A stretch of 64,000 bases of DNA from JAWKTT01 sp041398965 (GTDB lineage Bacteria; Planctomycetota; Planctomycetia; Planctomycetales; Planctomycetaceae): positions 124,001 through 188,000 of the forward strand of contig JAWKTT010000006.1 of NCBI GenBank assembly GCA_041398965.1, given 5' to 3'. Of the stretch, positions 19,889-29,446 are shown piece after piece. Under the pieces are notes generated by a model, which searched no databases, was not told the origin of the DNA, and saw only the letters and a list, made by a program, of their open reading frames with translations. Within the stretch, counting starts at the first letter, position 1. Every line of letters starts with the position of its first letter. The position numbers were made by a program, and so were the translations under genes.

Positions 19889-21118
19889 TTAGCTGAACTT
19901 TTCTGTTGTCATGGGAAGAGGGAAGTGGACGAGAAAACAGACGCCGTCTTCCTCTGGTTTCACATGCAGACAACCGTTGTGTTGAGTGACGATTCTCCAG
20001 CATTTTGAGAGGCCGAAGCCGAGTCCTCGCCCTGCTTGTCGTCCAGAGAAGAAGGGGTCGAAGAGGTGGCGTTGTTCGATGTCTGTCAGTTGTGGTCCCG
20101 TGTTGTGGAGTGACAACTCTGTGACAGACCGCTCAACGCGAGTTATTACTGGACTTGGCAGCGTTGTTCCGGTGATGCGGAGGTGGCCTCCTGTGGGGGT
20201 CGCTTCGAGGGCGTTTCGGAGAAGTTCGCTGAGGACGACCGCGAACTGTGCCGGGTCGGCAAACAGTGTCGTGTCACTGGCGATATCGATGGCAATGGCA
20301 ATCTGTTTCCGTCGGAAGTCGTCCGAAAATCGGGCGAGCACGGCATCGACACTGGCGGAGAGGGATTGAATTCTCGGGACAGGTTGAGGTGGACGTCCGA
20401 AGACCATCGTGTCGCCGATCATGTCGCGGGCTCGCATTGCTTGTCCCCCGATGATTGTCAGGGATTGGCGTCGATCAGGATCACGTTCTTTCGGCAACAG
20501 CATCTGCACGCGACCCAGGATTGTGCCGAGTGGGTTGTTGATCTCGTGCCCTGCCCCGGCGGCAAATTCGGCAAGCGATTCCAACTTTTCATCCCACAAA
20601 CTCTGCTCGCGATGCAATGCTTGTTGCAACAAGACTGCGATGATTGGCAAGGTCTCGGAATGTAGCCCCGGAGGGGAATCGGCTGCTGAACTTACGGTGC
20701 GGGAGTTGTTCTGACAAACGCCGATGCTGGCAATGTGTGTCTCTTCGAGGAGCAACGGGAACCAACGGCAAGACATTCCGGCTCGCGTGAGTGCCGGGAC
20801 TTTTGCGGTGAGGCGATTCAGGGCATCCCCAGAATTGCCGTGTAAACCGTGCTCGTGAAGCAGGCAGTGGTCGTCAGCGATTGTTGAGTTCGGTTCGGAT
20901 GGGAAGTGGTAGAGTTTCGAGCAGTGGAGATGCGGAAAGGAAATGGCCAGCATCCAATGGGAGGCAGCAGCTTCCGACTCTGCGGTCAACTCGGACATCC
21001 AGCGAAGGAATTCCGCAATGGTTTCGTCGAGTCGACCACTCCTGGGGAGCTTCTCGAATAGGCGGACGAGCGAGGAGATCGCATGGTTCACCGGAGCGGT
21101 ATCGAGAGAGTTCGTCAT
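19889..21118 (-). CDS. sensor histidine kinase, cytoplasmic
   Basis: 409 residues from ATG 21118; the longer frame to 21190 would run through a transcription terminator. No membrane helix is seen. The N-terminal half looks like a GAF-type sensor. The kinase core follows: H box EFAAGAGHEINNPLGTILG, N box ELLRNALEAT, and G box GRGLGFGLSKC, ending near the C-terminus. Its partner is probably the HTH-receiver protein encoded 211 bases upstream on the same strand, although a strong terminator separates them. Confidence 0.88.
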   Translation of the reverse strand: MTNSLDTAPVNHAISSLVRLFEKLPRSGRLDETIAEFLRWMSELTAESEAAASHWMLAISFPHLHCSKLYHFPSEPNSTIADDHCLLHEHGLHGNSGDALNRLTAKVPALTRAGMSCRWFPLLLEETHIASIGVCQNNSRTVSSAADSPPGLHSETLPIIAVLLQQALHREQSLWDEKLESLAEFAAGAGHEINNPLGTILGRVQMLLPKERDPDRRQSLTIIGGQAMRARDMIGDTMVFGRPPQPVPRIQSLSASVDAVLARFSDDFRRKQIAIAIDIASDTTLFADPAQFAVVLSELLRNALEATPTGGHLRITGTTLPSPVITRVERSVTELSLHNTGPQLTDIEQRHLFDPFFSGRQAGRGLGFGLSKCWRIVTQHNGCLHVKPEEDGVCFLVHFPLPMTTEKFS

Positions 21119-21153
21119 CGCGTTCTCGACTGCGGGGTGACCTCGTGGGGAGC

Positions 21154-21202
21154 AAAAAAGCGGCGGCTCCTGATTGTTGAGGAGGTTCAACCAGGAGCCG
21201 CC
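21154..21202 (-). terminator. intrinsic terminator after the HTH-receiver gene
   Basis: On the minus strand, GGCGGCTCCTG (21202-21192) pairs perfectly with CAGGAGCCGCC (21172-21162), followed by a run of six T (21159-21154). It ends 36 bases before the histidine-kinase start, so it should largely uncouple the two genes unless read-through is regulated. Confidence 0.8.
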
Positions 21203-21329
21203 ACATTGCGGAGAACTTCATACCATTGACAGAAGTTGGCGCCCGGTCACGGAAAACGTTCCGGGAACAATTGAACGATGACCTGTTCCACTTCAGTAAA
21301 GCGAAGTTGGGAACAAGTGTCTCGATGCA

Positions 21330-21914
21330 TCAGGAATGGGCCTCGACCGATTCCAAGTCCAGTTGTCGACAGACCCGTTCGATGAGTTGTTCGACTTCAA
21401 AAGGTTTTTGCAGGAAGTCGTTGGCTCCAGCATCGCGGAGTTCCTGAATCTTCTCTGCTTCGACCATGCCGCTGATACAGACGATCTTGACGTTGTCGAG
21501 CGAGTCGTCACTGCGGACCCGTTGGCAAACTTCTTTGCCGTTGATGTCTGGCAGCATGACGTCGAGGATGATGACGTCTGGTCGATATTCTTTGACCATC
21601 ATCCCGGCGTCGAAACCGTTGTTAGCGACACGGACTTCGAAGCGACCGTCAACGATAAGGACATCTCGGATGAGTTCGACGAGTTCGACATCGTCATCGA
21701 CAACGAGGGCCTTGCGTTTGCCACTTTCGAGGGCATCTGTGGGGATGCCATTGTCCTTCATAAACTTATAGAGGACGTCGCGAGGGATGCGTCGGAACCG
21801 TGATCCGGGGACGCGAAAGCCTTTGAGTTGTCCGGAGTCGAAACACCGGATGATGGTTTGCTGGCTGACCTTACAGATCTTTGCCGCTTCGCCAGTGGTA
21901 AACACAGTTTTCAT
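21330..21914 (-). CDS. HTH-receiver response regulator
   Basis: 194 residues. Residues 1-52 are an excisionase/MerR-like winged helix (FTTGEAAKICKVSQQTIIRCFDSGQLKGF, in part), and residues 68-188 are a CheY-type receiver with the acidic pair at Asp73/Asp74, phosphoacceptor Asp118 in IILDVMLPD, Ser in CISGM and Lys in LQKPF. The DNA-binding part precedes the receiver, the reverse of most response regulators, but this order is a known planctomycete speciality. It is likely activated by the histidine kinase downstream. Confidence 0.9.
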   Translation of the reverse strand: MKTVFTTGEAAKICKVSQQTIIRCFDSGQLKGFRVPGSRFRRIPRDVLYKFMKDNGIPTDALESGKRKALVVDDDVELVELIRDVLIVDGRFEVRVANNGFDAGMMVKEYRPDVIILDVMLPDINGKEVCQRVRSDDSLDNVKIVCISGMVEAEKIQELRDAGANDFLQKPFEVEQLIERVCRQLDLESVEAHS

Positions 21915-22393
21915 GCTGATCTATCCTTCGATCCAGCCTCGGGGAAAACAGACCACTCACACCGTACCAATGCGACAGCTCCCCTTCGCGAGTTTTGTCG
22001 TGACAACCGGGGAGAGGTTTTGGGCGTGATTGTGGTGTTGGAGTACAGTCCTATCCGTGAACGTGCTCAACTTGTGAGGAACCGCCAAGAGTATCGATCT
22101 TACCGGTGTTCACACTTACTCCGATTGTATCCAGTTTGCGGGATTGGTCAATAGGGGTTAGACGCTGTGACCTTTGCATCCCCTTCAAACTGTGCAGACT
22201 CTGCGCTTTGTAGTGTGTGAGTGGTCGCCAAGGTTCCCAGTGTTACTGATGTTACGTCATTTTGGGGAGAAGTTGTCGTGTATTCGATCCTGCCGACCAT
22301 TCCCCCCTGTCACCCCCTGAGCCGCTCCCCTGCCCCTTCCCCTTCCCATCTGACTTCTGAATGGTGACTCGGATTTCACTCTTCCCACCTATC
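21915..22393. other. 479-bp intergenic stretch
   Basis: It contains the upstream region of the HTH-receiver gene. I could not assign a promoter with confidence, and no gene is supported. It ends at the porin terminator. Confidence 0.4.
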
Positions 22394-22434
22394 AAAACGA
22401 AAACAGCCCGGCGTCTGAAGGCAGACGCCGGGCT
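22394..22434 (-). terminator. intrinsic terminator of the porin gene
   Basis: A perfect 13-bp stem (AGCCCGGCGTCTG with CAGACGCCGGGCT, 22405-22434) is followed on the minus strand by GTTTTCGTTTT. It lies about 55 bases after the porin stop codon. Confidence 0.88.
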
Positions 22435-22489
22435 GAGAGATTGTCGTAATCTCGTTAAGGCTCGCAATTGCGAAGCCATCGTTGAGCGA

Positions 22490-23905
22490 TTAGAACGTCA
22501 TGATGGCGTCGATTCCGAAGATCGTTCGTCCGAAGAATGGTGTGAGACCTGGGACAGCTGCTCCATTCTGGCTGACGTACGGGCTCCACTGATGTCGGAC
22601 TTCTGGTCGCAACACGAAGTTTGCCTTGGCCTTGATGTTAAGACCCATCGTCACTTCGTTGAAGGAAGCTGTTCCGAAACCACCGTTTGCTCCGGTAACC
22701 GCACCACTCTGCCACCATTCACCTCGCACCCCGGCTTTGAGGTAGTCGTTGATAGTGTAGAACAAGTACTGGTTGACACCGACTTGAATATCGCCGGGGG
22801 TGTTGGTGTCGACGAAGTCACTCTGGAAGACGTATTGCAGGTCATCGGTGAGGGCAACGTCGAGCACGATACTGTGGGCGTATCCTTCACCACGAACACC
22901 AAAATCTCCGATGGTCGTGATGTAGGTCATCGTGACGTCATCGGTGAGACCATAGCTGATCCCGCCGAGGAAGTTGCTACCGTGGGTGCTGTCTCCATCG
23001 TGGAAGCTGTCGAAGCCGGTATCCCAACCTGCGGTCCAACCTCCATAGATGGTAACGTTGTCGGTCGCCTGGTACGTGGCGAGGGCACCCGAGTGGGTAA
23101 ACGGCTCGCTGTTGTACATCGTGAAGGAGTGGCTGTAGAAGAAGTTATCCGGGGCGGTCACCACTTCATAACCGACGAGGGTAAAGAAGTGACCGAACTT
23201 CACCGACAAATCGCCGTAGGCCACTTCCCCATACAACTGGGGGATTGCGAAGCCGAACTGGCCATGATCGAAGCCGTTCTGGAAGTCCCACGAACCGGGA
23301 CGGCCACCGAAGGCTTGAGTGTCGGCAGCATCCAGTCCATACATGAAGTCGGCACGATATCCAAAGTCGAGACCTTCTGAGCCATCGACAGACTTTTCGG
23401 CAAACAGCCAAGCCTGATGGGCGCCCCAGCGAGCCTTGTGGTTGTTAAAGGTGCCGAACCCTGCTGATGGAGGGCCGGAGCTGGGGCGGGAATGATACCC
23501 CGACTGCAACCAACCGCCGATGTCGTAGGCTGAGTCTTCGCCGAAAAGTGATTCGCCGAGGTCGAAGCCTTCCCAGTTTTCGATGCTTTCAAACCAGCCA
23601 CTGGTCAATTGGCATCCACCGTCTTGGCAAGCCTTGGCCTGACGGCGGGCTTCACGACGACACTTTGGACAGTCGCAGGTTTGAGTGTAACCGACTTGAT
23701 AGGTTGGCTGGCATTCTGGGATGCCGTCGGTTGATGCCGTCATGGGGGGAGCGTAGTCGATCGGGGCTAAATCACCCTGATCGGCTGACGCAAACACCGC
23801 ATTGGGAGTGGTAGGGGCTGCCGCGGGCTGGGCGTAAGCAGAAGAAGCCCACCCCAATCCGAGTGCGACCGCCAGCGTGCGGGTGCACCAGTTGAACTTT
23901 AACAT
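22490..23905 (-). CDS. outer-membrane beta-barrel porin (BBP2-like)
   Basis: 471 residues. The N-terminal signal peptide ends SSAYAQ-PA. The C-terminal 330 residues are alternating aromatic/polar beta-strand patterns with Gly and Asn turns, ending in a terminal aromatic residue (AIMTF), as in outer-membrane barrels; the content resembles the beta-barrel porin-2 group common in planctomycetes. Before the barrel, near residue 75, is a Cys cluster (TCDCPKCRREARRQAKACQD) which is unusual in a porin and could bind metal or form disulfides. Confidence 0.8.
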   Translation of the reverse strand: MLKFNWCTRTLAVALGLGWASSAYAQPAAAPTTPNAVFASADQGDLAPIDYAPPMTASTDGIPECQPTYQVGYTQTCDCPKCRREARRQAKACQDGGCQLTSGWFESIENWEGFDLGESLFGEDSAYDIGGWLQSGYHSRPSSGPPSAGFGTFNNHKARWGAHQAWLFAEKSVDGSEGLDFGYRADFMYGLDAADTQAFGGRPGSWDFQNGFDHGQFGFAIPQLYGEVAYGDLSVKFGHFFTLVGYEVVTAPDNFFYSHSFTMYNSEPFTHSGALATYQATDNVTIYGGWTAGWDTGFDSFHDGDSTHGSNFLGGISYGLTDDVTMTYITTIGDFGVRGEGYAHSIVLDVALTDDLQYVFQSDFVDTNTPGDIQVGVNQYLFYTINDYLKAGVRGEWWQSGAVTGANGGFGTASFNEVTMGLNIKAKANFVLRPEVRHQWSPYVSQNGAAVPGLTPFFGRTIFGIDAIMTF

Positions 23906-24180
23906 GGTTCGTCTCCTGAACCGGACGCCCCGAGCTTTGAGCAGTCCTTGCCGTAATTTCTAGGTCAAATTTGTCGAGGGGTCGAGATGACATCGGCACT
24001 TCCGCACGCGGGCACGGCAAGAATTGCTCAACGTCGAAGCGGGCGTTCTCCCAACTCCTCGAAAGAGTGATCGGCAGAAGCATGATCGGCCCTCAAGACT
24101 GCTCGAAAGAATTCTTGCGGATGTGACGTGTTGAGCAACGATTCGGCATCCCTTGCCGATTAACCGACCTGGAAACAATG

Positions 24181-24221
24181 ACACCCCGCATCCCGTCTTG
24201 ATTAGGCGGAATACGGGGTGT
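24181..24221 (-). terminator. probable terminator after the 107-aa protein
   Basis: ACACCCCG at 24181-24188 pairs with CGGGGTGT at 24214-24221, with further interrupted pairing inside. On the minus strand the stem is followed by CATTGTTTCC, a weak T-tract. It is about 70 bases past the stop of the small gene. Confidence 0.4.
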
Positions 24222-24291
24222 TTGCGGGTCGATACTGAATGTGACGATCAGGCAAATTCGTCTGGTCGGAAGCAGCCTGTGATCGGCATGG

Positions 24292-24615
24292 TCATTCGTA
24301 GGTACATGTCTCGGCAGCAACCTTGCGGTATCCCAAGTCCCGAATTACTTCGAGGACTTCACTCCAAGTGGGGAACTGTCGACCACTCCGGCGTTTGTAG
24401 TCATCCATCGCCCGCATGAATTCGACTTCTTCCGGCTGATAGTCCCGCTCACAGGTCGTGGGGTCAATCTGTCGACGGCGTTCGACCTTCTCGCGGCGAT
24501 CAACCCCATGTGGTGGCTCGATTCCAGCGGGACGGGACTCTGCTCTCGTGCGGCGATCCCCGCGGACTCGCCGACGGTCAACAACAAGTTCTGATTCCAG
24601 TGACATCTTGGGCAT
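24292..24615 (-). CDS. small conserved-looking protein of unknown function
   Basis: 107 residues from ATG 24615; the TTG six bases upstream is less likely. The first half is extremely Arg/Glu-rich (DRRRVRGDRRTR, REKVERRRQI) and probably disordered. The second half (EEVEFMRAMDDYKRRSGRQF, then PTWSEVLEVIRDLGYRKV) reads like a small helical domain. This layout is familiar from planctomycete proteins of unknown role. It is monocistronic. Confidence 0.65.
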   Translation of the reverse strand: MPKMSLESELVVDRRRVRGDRRTRAESRPAGIEPPHGVDRREKVERRRQIDPTTCERDYQPEEVEFMRAMDDYKRRSGRQFPTWSEVLEVIRDLGYRKVAAETCTYE

Positions 24616-25014
24616 GTGCAATAGCCTTTCACGACGCTAAGGAGAGGGGCTCCTGACTCAATCGTTCCGATTGTCGCGACCTGGGGAGATCGGGACACAC
24701 TCCGTCGCCCTAACTATGCCTCCACTTTGCCGTCAAGGCAGACCGGGGGGGAGAGGAATGGCAGGAAAGTCGGGTCAAGCGGTTCGCTTGTAACGAGTCC
24801 AACTCCTGTATCGATTGTAAGGTTCGACGTTTCAGGCTCCCCATTTGCGCCATCCCTTGAATGGTCAATGATGCCCGTTGCCTATTCCACCGCGGCTCCA
24901 AACACTGAATGTCCCTCCAGAAACGAAGCTCTGGGGCGCATTTCGGGCGATTGGAAATTACACTGGTGAACGACCGTGTCGTCTGACCACTTTCTCTCGA
25001 CGGAACATCTTCCT
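24616..25014. other. 399-bp divergent intergenic region
   Basis: It separates the small minus-strand gene from the MutL gene and should hold both promoters, but no clear -35/-10 pair or hairpin was seen. Confidence 0.4.
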
Positions 25015-26841
25015 ATGTCTCTGCCCGATCCTGCGAACATTCGAGTCATTTTGGCGACCGACTGCGGGAGTACGACGACCAAGGCGATTTTGATCGAACT
25101 TGTCGATGGGCACTATCGACAGACGTTTCGAGGCGAAGCGCCGACAACCGTTGAAGAGCCAGTCGCCGATGTGACGGTCGGGGTCATTAATGCCGCGACA
25201 GAAGTGGGCGAACTCTCCGGTAGACGGCTTGTTGATGAGAACGGGGCAATCATTCGGCCCGCGAGGATCGGGAAGGATGGGAAGCCCGAAGGCTGTGACA
25301 TCTACATCAGCACATCATCTGCGGGGGGAGGCTTGCAGATGTTGGTGACGGGAGTCGTCCGGGAGATGACGGCAGCGAGTGCGAAGAGGGCGGCGTTAGG
25401 GGCGGGGGCGATCGTGATGGATGTCATCGCGTCCAACGATAAGCGTCGACCTTATGAACAGATTCAGCGCATCCGCGAGCTGCGGCCCGACATGATCCTG
25501 ATGTCGGGGGGAACCGATGGAGGGACGACCACGCATGTTGTCGCCATTGCAGAACTGATTGCTCCGGCCCGTCCGCAGCCTCGGTTCGGGACCAATTACA
25601 CGATGCCGGTGATCTATGCCGGGAACAAAGATGCCGCTCCGTTAGTCGCACAGACGTTTGATGAGTCGATCGAACTTTCCATCGTCGACAACCTGCGACC
25701 GGTGTTGGAACGCGAGAACCTTGGCCCTGCGCGAGACAAGATTCATGACATGTTTCTCGAACATGTCATGGCTCATGCACCGGGTTACGACAAGCTCATC
25801 ACATGGGCCGATGCGCCGATTATGCCCACGCCGGGGGCAGTGGGAAACATCTTGCAACAGATCGCTGAGACGCGGGGAATCAACGCGGTCGGGGTCGACA
25901 TCGGCGGGGCAACGACCGACGTGTTCAGCGTCTTCAGCGGTGTGTTCAATCGAACGGTCTCGGCCAATCTGGGGATGAGTTATTCGATCTCGAACGTCTG
26001 TGCAGAAGCGGGTCTCGACACGATACTGCACTGGGTTCATTTCGACATGGACGAGCGAGAACTGCGGAATCGGGTGAAGAATAAGATGATCCGCCCGACC
26101 ACCATCCCGCAAACATTGGAGGCACTCGTCTTTGAACAGGCGGTTGCGAGAGAGGCGTTGCGACTCGCGTACGTGCAGCACAAAGAGTTCGCGACCACGC
26201 TCAAGGGGGTGCAGCAACAACGAACCGTCGGCGATACCTTCAGTCAATCGGGCGGGGGGGAAAGCATCGTCGACAACATGCAGCTCGATTTGCTCGTCGC
26301 CTCCGGTGGGGTGCTGTCACATGCCCCGCGTATGGAACAGACAATGGCGATGATGATTGACGCCTTCGAGCCAGAGGGTTTCACCGAGATTGCCAAAGAT
26401 AGCATCTTCATGATGCCCCATCTCGGCGTCCTTGCATCGGTCCATCCGCAGGCAGCAGTAGAAGTCTTCGAGAAGGATTGTCTCATCTCGCTTGGCACTG
26501 TTGTCGCGGCGAAGGGACTCTCGAAGCTGGGGAAACCTTGCTTCACGTATGAGATCACTGGTCCAAACTTGCAGCAGACCGGAGAGATCAAATTCGGCGA
26601 CATCCGACATTTCCCGTTGGGGCTCGGCGAGACTGCGAAGGTTGTGGTCGAACCAGCAAAAGGGTTCGATTGTGGGGCCGGGAGTGGGAAGAGAATGGAA
26701 AAGGAAGTCCGCGGTGGCATGGTCGGCCTCGTTCTCGATGGACGTGGCCGCCCCTTAACTCTCCCCGAAGACCGCGATGCATGCCGAGAAACATTGGTTC
26801 GCTGGAACGAGGCGATGCATCTTTATCCGGAAACCCCCTGA
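25015..26841 (+). CDS. MutL/GlmL-type ASKHA ATPase
   Basis: 608 residues from ATG 25015. The protein shows two phosphate-binding loops of the actin/Hsp70 ATPase fold, LATDCGSTTTKAILI near the N-terminus and GVDIGGATTDVFSVF in the middle, as in GlmL/MutL, the accessory protein of adenosylcobalamin-dependent glutamate mutase. Typical roles are repair or loading of the cofactor. No mutase subunit (glmE/glmS) is present in the window, so the substrate is unknown. Its stop is 57 bases before the cysteine desulfurase gene. Confidence 0.85.
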   Translation: MSLPDPANIRVILATDCGSTTTKAILIELVDGHYRQTFRGEAPTTVEEPVADVTVGVINAATEVGELSGRRLVDENGAIIRPARIGKDGKPEGCDIYISTSSAGGGLQMLVTGVVREMTAASAKRAALGAGAIVMDVIASNDKRRPYEQIQRIRELRPDMILMSGGTDGGTTTHVVAIAELIAPARPQPRFGTNYTMPVIYAGNKDAAPLVAQTFDESIELSIVDNLRPVLERENLGPARDKIHDMFLEHVMAHAPGYDKLITWADAPIMPTPGAVGNILQQIAETRGINAVGVDIGGATTDVFSVFSGVFNRTVSANLGMSYSISNVCAEAGLDTILHWVHFDMDERELRNRVKNKMIRPTTIPQTLEALVFEQAVAREALRLAYVQHKEFATTLKGVQQQRTVGDTFSQSGGGESIVDNMQLDLLVASGGVLSHAPRMEQTMAMMIDAFEPEGFTEIAKDSIFMMPHLGVLASVHPQAAVEVFEKDCLISLGTVVAAKGLSKLGKPCFTYEITGPNLQQTGEIKFGDIRHFPLGLGETAKVVVEPAKGFDCGAGSGKRMEKEVRGGMVGLVLDGRGRPLTLPEDRDACRETLVRWNEAMHLYPETP

Positions 26842-26898
26842 ATAGTCACGTTGTATCCCCCATAATGAAGTGTGGGGGTTAACGGGTGATTAGTATTT

Positions 26899-28050
26899 AT
26901 GTACGACTTTGCCACCATGAACCGGATTGATCTCGATCACAATGCGACGACGCCGATGGCGGATGACGTTATCGAACGAGTCGCCGAGGTGATGCGGGAT
27001 GCCGCAGGGAATCCGGGGAGTCGACATGCGGCGGGTCGCAAGGCTCGGCAAGTGTTGGAGGAATCGCGAGAACGAGTTGCCGAACAGCTGGGGGCACGGG
27101 GGAGTGAAGTGGTCTTCACCAGTGGCGGGACCGAGTCGATCAATACGGCCATTCTCGGACTCGCCCGAGGAAGCGATGCCGTCGTTGCACTTCCCCCCGG
27201 CGAACATCCCGCAACGGAACGAACAGTCGACCGGCTGACGACTCGCGGTTGGAAAGAACTCCGCCTCCCGATTGACACGACGGGACGACTGCTCAACGAC
27301 AGACTGCATCAGTTCGACTGGTCAAACGTCCGCTTGGCGACGGCGTTGCTTGCCCACAACGAGACCGGCGTCTTGCAAGACTTGTCGCCGCTCGTGGAAC
27401 TTTGTCGACAGCATCGCGTGCCGCTGCATGTTGATGGGGTGCAAGCGGTCGGAAAGGTGCCTGTGCATTTCCATCAACTCGGGGCGACCGCGCTTTCGGC
27501 TGGGGGGCATAAGTTCAATGGTCCGCGCGGCATTGGTCTGTTGTTGATTCGGGACGGCGTGCGGTTGTCGCCGTTGTTGAGCGGCGGGCATCAAGAGACG
27601 GGCCGACGTGCGGGGACCGAACCGATTGCGTTGATCGCCGGACTGACCCTCGCCCTCGAGCAAGCGGTTGGGCAACTGGAGTGGCGGGCCAATCACATGC
27701 GAACGCTTCGCGATCGGTTGCAATCGGGGCTGTTGCAACTCGACCCGACCGCCGTCGTGCATGGCGATCAAACGCATCGCCTGCCGAACACGTTGTGCAT
27801 TTCGTTCCCTGGTCGCGACGGCGACTCCTTACTCGTGGCTCTCGATTTGGCGGGGGTCTGTTGTTCCATGGGGAGTGCCTGTTCCAGCGGTTCCAGCGAA
27901 CCGGCCCCCATCCTCGTCGCGATGGGAGTCCCCCCGGAACAGTACCGTTCCGCCTTGCGATTCAGCGTCGGACCGAGTAACACTGAAGCCGAAATCGATA
28001 CCGCCCTGCAACGAATTCAACGTATCCTGCATCGCAAGGGACAGTCATGA
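26899..28050 (+). CDS. cysteine desulfurase
   Basis: 383 residues from ATG 26899 (ATG 26917 also possible). This is a PLP enzyme of the NifS/IscS class: LDHNATTPM start, VVFTSGGTESIN, HNETGVLQDL, HVDGVQAVGK, PLP-Lys205 in GGHKFNGPRG, RRAGTEP, and catalytic Cys328 in SMGSACSSGSSEP. It removes sulfur from cysteine for Fe-S cluster or thio-cofactor synthesis. It is not next to iscU or sufB genes. Its stop overlaps the start of the next gene (ATGA). Confidence 0.93.
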   Translation: MYDFATMNRIDLDHNATTPMADDVIERVAEVMRDAAGNPGSRHAAGRKARQVLEESRERVAEQLGARGSEVVFTSGGTESINTAILGLARGSDAVVALPPGEHPATERTVDRLTTRGWKELRLPIDTTGRLLNDRLHQFDWSNVRLATALLAHNETGVLQDLSPLVELCRQHRVPLHVDGVQAVGKVPVHFHQLGATALSAGGHKFNGPRGIGLLLIRDGVRLSPLLSGGHQETGRRAGTEPIALIAGLTLALEQAVGQLEWRANHMRTLRDRLQSGLLQLDPTAVVHGDQTHRLPNTLCISFPGRDGDSLLVALDLAGVCCSMGSACSSGSSEPAPILVAMGVPPEQYRSALRFSVGPSNTEAEIDTALQRIQRILHRKGQS

Positions 28051-29354
28051 AACATTTCTCGAATCGGCCGCGCAGTCTTCGGCAGTTCATCACTTTGGAC
28101 CGGCGCTCGATGTTGAACGGGCTGTTACTGGCGTTCGTTATCTCGATGTGCGGGCCGGCTTCGTTGCTGGCTCAGCGTCCTAAACGTGATGCGCCGGCCC
28201 CGAAGTTTGACAAGCAGGAGATCACCAAGGGGATCAATAAATGGTCATCGCCAAACTTCCAGATGGTGTGCGACCTTGATGACGAAGAGGCTCAAGAGTT
28301 ACTCACACGACTGGAAACGATGTTGACGAACGTGTCGGGATACTTCGGGCGCAAACTTCCCAAGTCGATCGATATGTACGTTGCCAAAAAGATAGAAAAT
28401 TGGCCGAGCGATGTCCTGTCCCAGATGGACCGGTCGGGAATCGCCAGCATCGAACGAGGTGCTGGAGTGACGCAGGGACAACGGAGAGAGAGTCAGGGGC
28501 GAGTGATCGACTCGGAGGCGGTGGTCTATGCCGTCGCCGATCATGGAACGCCACAGCATGAATCGGTTCACGCCTACTGCGTGCTCGCCTTCGGGAGGAC
28601 CGGTCCTGTCTGGTTCAGCGAGGGGATGGCCGAGGTCGGAAATTACTGGAAAGGGGGAGATGACAAAACGGTCTCGACGCCTGATTACGTCATCGACTTC
28701 ATCAAGAAGACCGAGGCGAAACCGCTCAATGAGATCGTCAACAACCCGCTCGAAACGACTGGCGATTCCTGGTCGAACTACACTTGGCGATGGGCGATCT
28801 GCCACCTCTTGGGGTTCAACGAAAACTACTCGCCCCGTTTCCGACCACTCGGACTGGCGTTGTTAGCAGGCGAAAATGTGGACTTCTGGAAAGTCTACGG
28901 TGGACAAGAAGATGAGATTCAGTTTGAGTACGAATTCTTTCTCAAACACATCACGCAGGGTTATCGAGTCGACCTCTGTAGCTGGGATTGGAAAACTAAG
29001 CCCCTCGCGCCACGGAAGACCGGCACACTCAGCAAGATTTCCGCAGCTCGCGGCTGGCAAGCGACTCGAGTGAAGGTTGAAGCTGGCACCGAATATCTGG
29101 TGACCGCCACCGGGAACTGGCGGATCGACTCCGACGGGGCCGAACTGACCGCAGATGGCAACGAAAAAGGGGCCGGTCGTTTGGTCGGCATCATCATGCA
29201 GGACTACAAACTGTCAGAAGAATTTGAACTCGGACAGGAAGCCACCTTCACCCCGACGAGCACGGGAGCATTGTTCGTCCGATGTCGTGACGACTGGGGG
29301 GCGATTGGCGACAATAAAGGGATCATCAGCATCAAAGTGAAGGAAGCGGAGTAG
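28047..29354 (+). CDS. secreted HExxH protease-like protein with lectin-like C-terminus
   Basis: 435 residues, coupled to the cysteine desulfurase by an ATGA overlap. After a basic start a hydrophobic helix (GLLLAFVISMCGPASLLAQ) acts as signal peptide. HESVH at residues 171-175 fits the HExxH zinc-metalloprotease motif, and WFSEGMAE at 189-196 supplies a downstream Glu as in gluzincins. The last 95 residues (RVKVEAGTEYLVTATGNW, GRLVGIIM, TGALFVRCRDDWGAIGDN) match the pattern of PA-IL-like carbohydrate-binding domains. A substrate on a surface glycoprotein is a guess. Confidence 0.7.
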   Translation: MKHFSNRPRSLRQFITLDRRSMLNGLLLAFVISMCGPASLLAQRPKRDAPAPKFDKQEITKGINKWSSPNFQMVCDLDDEEAQELLTRLETMLTNVSGYFGRKLPKSIDMYVAKKIENWPSDVLSQMDRSGIASIERGAGVTQGQRRESQGRVIDSEAVVYAVADHGTPQHESVHAYCVLAFGRTGPVWFSEGMAEVGNYWKGGDDKTVSTPDYVIDFIKKTEAKPLNEIVNNPLETTGDSWSNYTWRWAICHLLGFNENYSPRFRPLGLALLAGENVDFWKVYGGQEDEIQFEYEFFLKHITQGYRVDLCSWDWKTKPLAPRKTGTLSKISAARGWQATRVKVEAGTEYLVTATGNWRIDSDGAELTADGNEKGAGRLVGIIMQDYKLSEEFELGQEATFTPTSTGALFVRCRDDWGAIGDNKGIISIKVKEAE

Positions 29355-29446
29355 CCGATGCAACGGTCTCGACGTGGCCAGACATCGTTGCGAGTCGCGC
29401 CGCCGACCGAGCGAGGATTGGCGACAACGCTTAAGTTGTGCGCCAC

